Below are positions 1 to 5,082 of a stretch of 15,964 bases of DNA, piece after piece (position 1 is the first letter of the stretch; each line of letters begins with the position of its first letter). Under the pieces are notes generated by a model that searched no databases, was not told the origin of the DNA, and worked only from the letters and a program-made list of their open reading frames with translations. This DNA is from Marine Group III euryarchaeote CG-Epi4 (GTDB taxonomy: Archaea > Thermoplasmatota > Poseidoniia > MGIII > CG-Epi1), in assembly GCA_001875365.1 (NCBI GenBank), contig MIYX01000014.1:1-15964 (forward strand). The letters are read 5' to 3'. Both the position numbers and the translations under genes were made by a program.

Positions 1-867
1 TCTTTCCACAGAGCTATGAAGATTGATAGTAAGCATATGGTAATGAGAATTTTAGACAGGCATCTTAAAGAATATATTGATAGAGGATTGAAAGAATTCG
101 CTTACTGTAATGGTGTTTCTGTACCCGTTTTACTTGGATCTGCAACCTCCTTTGAAATTGAGAACGATGAAATGGCTGTAGCAAATGCACTTGCTGATTC
201 TCCAGTGATTAAAGTAGGTGGACATATGGTACCTCAATCTGAGGTAGTTATGATATGTGAGTTTACAGGAGAGCTGCATGATGAAGGCTCTTTCCTTGAT
301 TTAACAGAGACTCCTGATATTATTAGAAAAGGACCTGTAATTAAGATTAAGAAAATCTTCGTCAGAGACGATTCAATCTTTCATGCCTTGTTGCCAAGTG
401 GCCCTGAACACAAAGTTCTCATGGGCATGCCTAGAGAACCAACCATCTACAACAAAGTTAACGAGGTTGTCGACTGTCATGACGTTTTTATGACACACGG
501 TGGAGGCTCATGGTTACATGGTGTTGTTGCAATTAATAAGAAGAACGATGATGATGGATTGAAAGCTATTGACGCTGCATTTGCAGGACATGCATCAATG
601 AAACATGTTTGGATTGTAGACTCTGACATTGATATTACAAATCCGCAAGCAGTTGAATGGGCAATGGCTACAAGATTTCAAGGGGATAAGGGGATAGTTG
701 TTAAGACTGGAGTGAAAGGCTCATCTTTAGATCCTAGTTCTAACCCTGAAACGCGTGAAACTGTAAAAGTTGGATTTGACTGTACAATACCTCTGAATAG
801 AGATAAAGATGATTTCATCAAACCAAAACCTGCTATGAAAGTAAAATTAGAAGATTACTTAGATTAA
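1..867 (+). CDS. Anhydromevalonate phosphate decarboxylase, UbiD family (5'-truncated by window)
   Basis: This is the C-terminal part of a UbiD-family prenyl-FMN decarboxylase. The frame is open from base 1 (SFHRA precedes the first Met at base 16), so that Met is probably internal and roughly 140-150 N-terminal residues lie outside the window. In archaea this subfamily acts as anhydromevalonate phosphate decarboxylase, turning trans-anhydromevalonate 5-phosphate into isopentenyl phosphate. Family blocks, numbered from the base-16 Met, are RHLKEYIDRG near 15-24, the DEGSFLD block at 89-95, GPEHKVLMGMPREP at 129-142, the GGGSWLHG block, and AFAGHASMKHVWIVDSDIDI further on. In the usual UbiD active-site signature EGPFGE the two acidic residues are five apart; here they are E90 and D95. 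The stop overlaps the next ATG by one base (TAATG), which implies translational coupling to phosphomevalonate dehydratase, the preceding step of the same pathway. That neighbour is the main reason for this call over a generic UbiD. Substrate is inferred from context. Confidence 0.88.
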   Translation, partial: SFHRAMKIDSKHMVMRILDRHLKEYIDRGLKEFAYCNGVSVPVLLGSATSFEIENDEMAVANALADSPVIKVGGHMVPQSEVVMICEFTGELHDEGSFLDLTETPDIIRKGPVIKIKKIFVRDDSIFHALLPSGPEHKVLMGMPREPTIYNKVNEVVDCHDVFMTHGGGSWLHGVVAINKKNDDDGLKAIDAAFAGHASMKHVWIVDSDIDITNPQAVEWAMATRFQGDKGIVVKTGVKGSSLDPSSNPETRETVKVGFDCTIPLNRDKDDFIKPKPAMKVKLEDYLD

Positions 868-2582
868 TGAGATTAACACCTGAACAAGAACATATTCTAG
901 AAGGTAAGCAAGGAAAAACAAGACAAAAGGCTATTCGTCTACTAATCGACCTAGGTAAGGCTGCTAAAGCAAACAGATTAGTTCCTGTAACTTCAGCTCA
1001 TGTTTCTGGAGTTTCTCCTCTGACAGGAGGTGACGGGCTGATTAAATTTTTAAAGGATTTGGTAAGTGATAGTGATGGAACTGCAGTTGTAGAAACTAGC
1101 TTGAATTCTGCAGGTTGCGACAGGAATCGATTTGAAGAAATGGATATACCTGTAAAAGATTATATTGAAAAACAGCAAATGATATTAGATGCTTATGAAA
1201 AATTAGGAATTGAATTATCATTATCTTGTACGCCTTATGATAGCATACTAGAGAAGGGAAATGCTTCTTGGGCTGAATCAAATGCAGTATGCTTTGCTAA
1301 TTCGTACAGTGAGCTTCGAACAAACAGGGAATCTGGCCTTTCAGCTCTTGCAACTTCATTATCGGGATATACCCCTGAATATGGACTATTGCTTGATGAA
1401 AACAGAATTCCTAACATAAAAATTAATGTCTTATGTGAATTAAGTGAACCTGTCGATTATTCAATACTAGGCGATTGGATTGGGAAACAGATAGACCCAA
1501 AATGGAAACTTGAATTTGGTCCAATCCCCCACATATATGGAATTAAAGAATTCGATTTTGAATCAAAAAAAGCTCTTACAGCTGCCTCTGCAAACTACGG
1601 TAGCGCTTTACTATTTGTAGACTCTTTTACTAGAAATCCAGACAAAGCCAATTACCAAGCAGAAATAGATTTTAACTATGAAGATTTACAAAAAAGATAT
1701 AATGAATTAGCTCCTAAAACTAAAGTAGATCTAGTGACTATTGGATGTCCACAAGCTTCAATTGAGGAAATCGAAAGAACTGCTGAATTAGTGGCCGGTA
1801 AGGAGATTCCAGAAAAACGACTTTGGGTTTTTACTTCTGCAATAAACTTTGATAAAGCAAAAAAAGAAGGATATGTGGAAACTATTGAAAGTGCCGGAGG
1901 TATGGTACTAAGAGAAACCTGTCCTGAAGTAGTTCACTACAATCACGATAAAGTTAAGCATATTCTTACTAATTCAATGAAAGCTGAACACTACTTGAAA
2001 TCTGGCTTAAATTCAATAAGTACTTCAGTATCTAGACTTTCTGAATGTATAAAATTTGCTGAAAATAAAGATTTAGTAACTGGCAAAACCGTAAAACCGA
2101 TAAAAACAAAAAATAAAACCTTAATCACAAATAAGACTTTGAAAACAGGACCACTTGAGATTTCAGGTAAAGGGCTAGAGTCACAAAGTGAATGGGAAAT
2201 TACAGGGGAAGCTCTTGTTACAGATGTACCAATCACTTTCTTGGGATTTGTAAACAGGGAAACTGGAACTATTGAAGAGGAAGGACATCCGCTAAATGGA
2301 ATTTCTATGGCAAATAAAATACTTATTTTTCCAAAAGGGAGTGGGTCCACTGTAGCGCCTTACGTTTTACTAGGATTATTCTATAATGGAAATGGACCAA
2401 AAGCAATTATTAACACTGATTTAGATCAACAAACTATACCTGCATGTAGTTTATTGGCAGTACCATATGCACATTCTTTTGAGGATAATCCATGTATAGA
2501 AATTAATTCAGGAGATAAGATTAATCTAGCTTTGAAAGATAGTAATGCATCGTTAAGGATTATTAATAGAAATGAATATTGA
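867..2582 (+). CDS. Phosphomevalonate dehydratase, large and small subunits fused (aconitase X, DUF521-DUF126)
   Basis: This is an aconitase-X protein expected to dehydrate mevalonate 5-phosphate to trans-anhydromevalonate 5-phosphate, using an iron-sulfur cluster, in the archaeal mevalonate pathway. Residues 1 to about 397 are the catalytic large subunit (DUF521/COG1679). Visible family blocks are SAHVSGVSPLTGGDG (43-57), LSCTPYDS (119-126), SWAESNAVCFANS (134-146) running into RTNRESG (151-157), DENR (177-180), IGCPQAS (292-298), ETCPEVV (350-356) and TNSMKAEHY (368-376). C121, C294 and C352 lie in conserved blocks and are the best candidates for cluster ligands. A lysine- and threonine-rich linker (about 400-427) leads to the small swivelling subunit (DUF126/COG1786, about 428-560), with LNGISMANKILIFPKGSGST (476-495) and the AIIN...D block near 513-520. 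In most archaea these are two separate genes, so the fusion is notable. The start is fixed by the one-base overlap with the decarboxylase. The end overlaps the next gene by 11 bases. Confidence 0.9.
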   Translation: MRLTPEQEHILEGKQGKTRQKAIRLLIDLGKAAKANRLVPVTSAHVSGVSPLTGGDGLIKFLKDLVSDSDGTAVVETSLNSAGCDRNRFEEMDIPVKDYIEKQQMILDAYEKLGIELSLSCTPYDSILEKGNASWAESNAVCFANSYSELRTNRESGLSALATSLSGYTPEYGLLLDENRIPNIKINVLCELSEPVDYSILGDWIGKQIDPKWKLEFGPIPHIYGIKEFDFESKKALTAASANYGSALLFVDSFTRNPDKANYQAEIDFNYEDLQKRYNELAPKTKVDLVTIGCPQASIEEIERTAELVAGKEIPEKRLWVFTSAINFDKAKKEGYVETIESAGGMVLRETCPEVVHYNHDKVKHILTNSMKAEHYLKSGLNSISTSVSRLSECIKFAENKDLVTGKTVKPIKTKNKTLITNKTLKTGPLEISGKGLESQSEWEITGEALVTDVPITFLGFVNRETGTIEEEGHPLNGISMANKILIFPKGSGSTVAPYVLLGLFYNGNGPKAIINTDLDQQTIPACSLLAVPYAHSFEDNPCIEINSGDKINLALKDSNASLRIINRNEY

Positions 2583-3039
2583 ATTAATTATTATAACATT
2601 ATTAGCCATAACAATAGTTGGATATTTAGTCATGGTTAACGTAATTTATTACTTGTCGCCAACAGTTCCAAGAGATGTTTTTCCAAAAAAAAGGTTTGGT
2701 AAAAATAATTGTACAAGAATAGCTGAAAACCCTAATAGGGGAGAAGGGCTGAAACCACTAATCACATCGTCTTCCGTAGAGAAAGTTCAAGAGAGTGCAA
2801 AGAATATAATTATGAAAATGCCACGAACAAAAATAGTAACTGAAAAAAATGGTTTTATGCACTTTGTCCAAATTACACCTTTATTCCGATTTTACGATGA
2901 TATATTTGTAAAGTTATTCACCAAAGGTGGAAAAACAAACGTTTGGCTACAAAGTCAATCAAGATTAGGCCTACATGACTTAATGGTAAATGAGAGACGG
3001 ATCAAACATATTTATTCAAAATTGAAAGAACTAACGTAA
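2572..3039 (+). CDS. Membrane-anchored DUF1499 family protein
   Basis: A 155-residue protein with one N-terminal membrane segment (about residues 4-28) and a soluble domain that matches the DUF1499 pattern. Visible features are a lead-in with LITSSSVEKVQESAKNII (63-80), the hydrophobic-to-acidic block ITPLFRFYDDIFVKL (101-115), and the signature SQSRLGLHDLMVNERRI (128-144), which parallels the family's RSASRvGysDxGvNRkRi. The biochemical function of DUF1499 is not established. The gene starts 11 bases inside the dehydratase gene, so it is very likely co-translated with the isoprenoid-precursor enzymes; whether it has a role in lipid or membrane metabolism is only suggested by position. The 3' end overlaps the convergent acyltransferase gene by 9 bases. 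No lipobox cysteine is present; the anchor looks like an uncleaved signal anchor. Confidence 0.78.
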   Translation: MNIELIIITLLAITIVGYLVMVNVIYYLSPTVPRDVFPKKRFGKNNCTRIAENPNRGEGLKPLITSSSVEKVQESAKNIIMKMPRTKIVTEKNGFMHFVQITPLFRFYDDIFVKLFTKGGKTNVWLQSQSRLGLHDLMVNERRIKHIYSKLKELT

Positions 3040-3720
3040 TTTATTTTTAATGTAATTTTTCATTCGAGGTAGTATTTTTCTAGATTCCCAATAATCCTCA
3101 CATTCTTCAGATAACAATTTGATCTCTTTCATAACTTCATCAGTAAATTCCCGTAAATTTTCTTTATTAGCTTCCGAATTTGAAAAATACATTGGCTCTC
3201 CAAATTTATAATAAAATTTTCTCCACGGCCTTGGCACTCTTTTAGAAACAGGCCATACCCCATCGGTTTGCCTGATCGCAACAGGAACTACTGCAGCCCC
3301 TGTGTGAGCTGCCAGTCTGGCTACTCCTGTTTTTCCTTGGGCCATTTTACCATCTTTTGACCGAGTTCCCTCTGGAAATATACCGATTGCACCATCTTCT
3401 TCTAATATTTTGATTGCGCTCTCGAGACCTTCGATCCCCCCTGCCTCCCTGTCAACAGGAATAACTCCTACTCTCTCAAATACTAAACGTCTAATTCGGC
3501 CATCAAAATGTTCTTTTTTAGATAGATATGAGACTGGTCTTTTAACTGCAGTCATTATGAATGCTGGATCTATGTGGGAGAGATGATTAGCTGCAATTAT
3601 TAGAGGGCCGTCAACAGGTATTTTGTCCCTATCTAAATATCTGGGGCGGAACATTATTCTCAAAAACGTACCCAGTGTTAATCTCGTTGTTGTATAAGAT
3701 AATGGTGTACGGTTTGACAT
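3031..3720 (-). CDS. plsC: 1-acyl-sn-glycerol-3-phosphate acyltransferase (PlsC/LPLAT family)
   Basis: A 229-residue glycerophospholipid acyltransferase of the PlsC type. The catalytic HX4D motif is intact in NHLSHIDP (H46 to D51). Block II is GVIPVDRE (85-92), block III is the phosphate-binding IFPEGTRS (114-121), and block IV is VVPVAI (144-149). Family members transfer a fatty acyl group to lysophosphatidic acid or a related acceptor at the membrane. This is typical of bacteria and eukaryotes and unexpected in an archaeon whose core lipids are isoprenoid ethers; such genes have been reported in uncultured marine archaea. The true acceptor and acyl donor here cannot be read from sequence. 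The gene lies 43 bases downstream of EF-1-beta on the same strand, with a TATA-like element of its own in the gap, and is convergent with the DUF1499 gene. ATG start at 3720 with no Shine-Dalgarno, consistent with a leaderless transcript. Confidence 0.88.
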   Translation of the reverse strand: MSNRTPLSYTTTRLTLGTFLRIMFRPRYLDRDKIPVDGPLIIAANHLSHIDPAFIMTAVKRPVSYLSKKEHFDGRIRRLVFERVGVIPVDREAGGIEGLESAIKILEEDGAIGIFPEGTRSKDGKMAQGKTGVARLAAHTGAAVVPVAIRQTDGVWPVSKRVPRPWRKFYYKFGEPMYFSNSEANKENLREFTDEVMKEIKLLSEECEDYWESRKILPRMKNYIKNKLR

Positions 3721-3741
3721 TATATCGTCAATGGAAGGGTG

Positions 3742-3749
3742 ATAATATA
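3742..3749 (-). promoter_or_regulatory. Putative TATA box of plsC
   Basis: Read on the minus strand this is TATATTAT, centred about 25 bases upstream of the plsC ATG at 3720. With an archaeal TATA-to-start-site distance of about 25-27 bases, transcription would begin at or next to the ATG, fitting a leaderless message. Based on position and composition only. Confidence 0.4.
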
Positions 3750-3763
3750 GTACTGTGTTTTCT

Positions 3764-4030
3764 TTAAATTAAAGATTGTTCTTCTAAAATTACAGTTTGT
3801 ACCTCTTTTAATGAATTTAAACCATCTTCAACTTCTGTAGCAAACCCATCTCTATCTATTCCTATAATTGCTATCATAATTGCTTTAAGTCCGAAGGCAA
3901 ATGGTTTAACTTCGTGTGCACCAAAATTTGCATCTTCAGGAAGAACTCCTGGTATTTCTGAAACAATAGCTTCTATATCTGAATCCGGAGATTCTGGCAT
4001 CAATCTGTATTTTAGAGCAACTTCACCCAT
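3764..4030 (-). CDS. Translation elongation factor aEF-1-beta
   Basis: An 88-residue protein, the usual length for archaeal EF-1-beta, the guanine nucleotide exchange factor that recharges EF-1-alpha (encoded at 14416-15705 in this window) with GTP. The N-terminus MGEVALKYRLMPESPDSD (1-18) is the family opening, followed by a helix ending in PGVLPEDANFGAHEVKPFAFGLKAI, whose PFAFGLKA portion (43-50) is the conserved core of the alpha-beta plait, and a C-terminal helix and strand ending VQTVILEEQSLI. It is the first gene of a minus-strand pair with plsC and is divergent from the 217-residue membrane protein gene. The ATG at 4030 has no clear Shine-Dalgarno; an AT-rich palindromic element is centred 30 bases upstream. 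Confidence 0.9.
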   Translation of the reverse strand: MGEVALKYRLMPESPDSDIEAIVSEIPGVLPEDANFGAHEVKPFAFGLKAIMIAIIGIDRDGFATEVEDGLNSLKEVQTVILEEQSLI

Positions 4031-4049
4031 AATTTATGTAGCTAAAAGG

Positions 4050-4070
4050 GCCCAATTAATTAATTTGGGC
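4050..4070. promoter_or_regulatory. Inverted repeat with AT core, likely EF-1-beta promoter element
   Basis: Arms GCCCAA (4050-4055) and TTGGGC (4065-4070) flank a 9-base AT-only core. The centre, 4060, is 30 bases upstream of the EF-1-beta ATG on the minus strand, where a TATA box would sit for a leaderless transcript. The symmetric GC arms could be a regulator site or a hairpin; sequence alone does not decide this. Confidence 0.4.
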
Positions 4071-4080
4071 ATCCAGAACA

Positions 4081-4090
4081 AATATTATTA
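4081..4090 (+). promoter_or_regulatory. Putative TATA box of the 217-residue membrane protein gene
   Basis: The AT-only stretch AATATTATTA is centred about 27 bases before the ATG at 4113, and no Shine-Dalgarno is seen. This would give a leaderless message for the membrane protein-TFS pair. Composition and spacing only. Confidence 0.35.
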
Positions 4091-4112
4091 CTAGTGATTA
4101 ACATCGATATTT

Positions 4113-4766
4113 ATGGAAGAACCTGAATTGCGTATTGGCGGGTGGATTCAGGAAAAGAAAAGAGGGAAAATCAGAAGGTTATTTAGTTTGTTACTTATAT
4201 TAACAGTAGGAATGTTAGTTGGAGGGCCTGCACTAGTTAATTATCAAGAAGCAAACATTAGTAGTGGTTCACTCTATCTCACCGCAGGCGTGTGGAATGG
4301 ACCTTTTGAAAATGAAAATATTAAAGAATTTAATGGCCATCTAAAAATTTCAAAAGAAAGTTATGAAAGTTTAGACGGGTTATCTGGAAAACTTATTGTT
4401 TTGTCTTTAAGTTCTTTGCTTAACTTAGAAAATGTGAATTTTCAAGACGTAACGGTTAATAAGGTAAAACAACAAATGAATTTGGAAGGCTTAGAATTAA
4501 AATCTAATGGCAATATTCTAACTGAAGTCAACTCTGAACTTCCATTTGGTACTGCAATATACCAATGGAGTGCAAAAACAACTAGCGATTCTTTATTCTT
4601 TGATCCAAATTATGCTGGAGACATATTTGTCAAGGTCTTTTCTTGGAGTCATTGCAAAGGCTTTATGGGAGAATTTGACTGTAACGCAATTATTGGTATA
4701 GCAATGGGAGTTGATCAAAAAAATATACTACAAGCTACTGATTTAATCGAGAATGTGAGGCTGTAA
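4113..4766 (+). CDS. Single-pass membrane protein of unknown function, upstream of TFS
   Basis: I do not recognise this 217-residue protein. A short basic cytoplasmic N-terminus (KKRGKIRR, 15-22) precedes one hydrophobic segment at about 23-42. The remaining 175 or so residues should lie outside the membrane, judged by the positive-inside pattern. The outer domain looks beta-rich and non-repetitive, with many Asn and Ser, and has only two cysteines (C181 and C190, in SHCKGFMGEFDC), well placed for a disulfide. No catalytic motif is visible. The stop is one base before the start of TFS, so the two are probably co-transcribed; TFS has a Shine-Dalgarno-like GTGAGG inside the end of this gene. 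The ATG at 4113 is chosen because it leaves a plausible N-in anchor and a TATA-like element at the right distance. Confidence 0.6.
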   Translation: MEEPELRIGGWIQEKKRGKIRRLFSLLLILTVGMLVGGPALVNYQEANISSGSLYLTAGVWNGPFENENIKEFNGHLKISKESYESLDGLSGKLIVLSLSSLLNLENVNFQDVTVNKVKQQMNLEGLELKSNGNILTEVNSELPFGTAIYQWSAKTTSDSLFFDPNYAGDIFVKVFSWSHCKGFMGEFDCNAIIGIAMGVDQKNILQATDLIENVRL

Positions 4767-4767
4767 A

Positions 4768-5082
4768 ATGTTCTGTCCAAAATGTAAAGCTATGCTCGTT
4801 TTAAACCGAGAAACTGGCCAAAGAGTGTGTAAAAGACCTAATTGTGAATACTCTGAAGGTAAGGGTGAAACTAAACTCACAAGTAGAGAAATGGAAAAAA
4901 AGGAAATTGTGGTAACTGAAGGTTTAGAAGGAACACTTCCTACTGCAAAGATTATTTGTGAAAAATGTGGGCATAATGAAGCTACTTGGGTGATAAGACA
5001 AACCCGGGCTGCAGATGAGCCTTCAACAAGAATATACCAATGTACTAACTCTAAGTGTAAGCATAAATGGAGAGAATATTAA
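4768..5082 (+). CDS. Transcription factor S (TFS; RPB9/TFIIS-like)
   Basis: A 104-residue archaeal TFS, which rescues backtracked RNA polymerase by stimulating cleavage of the nascent RNA. The N-terminal zinc ribbon has C3, C6, C21 and C26 (FCPKC and CKRPNC); the C-terminal ribbon has C64, C67, C92 and C97. The tip of the C-terminal ribbon carries the acidic hairpin RAADEPSTR (80-88) with D83 and E84, the pair that reaches the polymerase active site in TFIIS-type factors, so this looks like an active cleavage factor, not an inactive paralog. Length and the ending WREY are typical. It follows the membrane protein gene by one base and overlaps the convergent propeller gene by four bases at its 3' end. 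Confidence 0.94.
   Translation: MFCPKCKAMLVLNRETGQRVCKRPNCEYSEGKGETKLTSREMEKKEIVVTEGLEGTLPTAKIICEKCGHNEATWVIRQTRAADEPSTRIYQCTNSKCKHKWREY

Noticed and set aside
1991..2350. 119-residue minus-strand frame inside the dehydratase gene
   Set aside because: It lies fully within a recognised protein, has no family features and no start signals.
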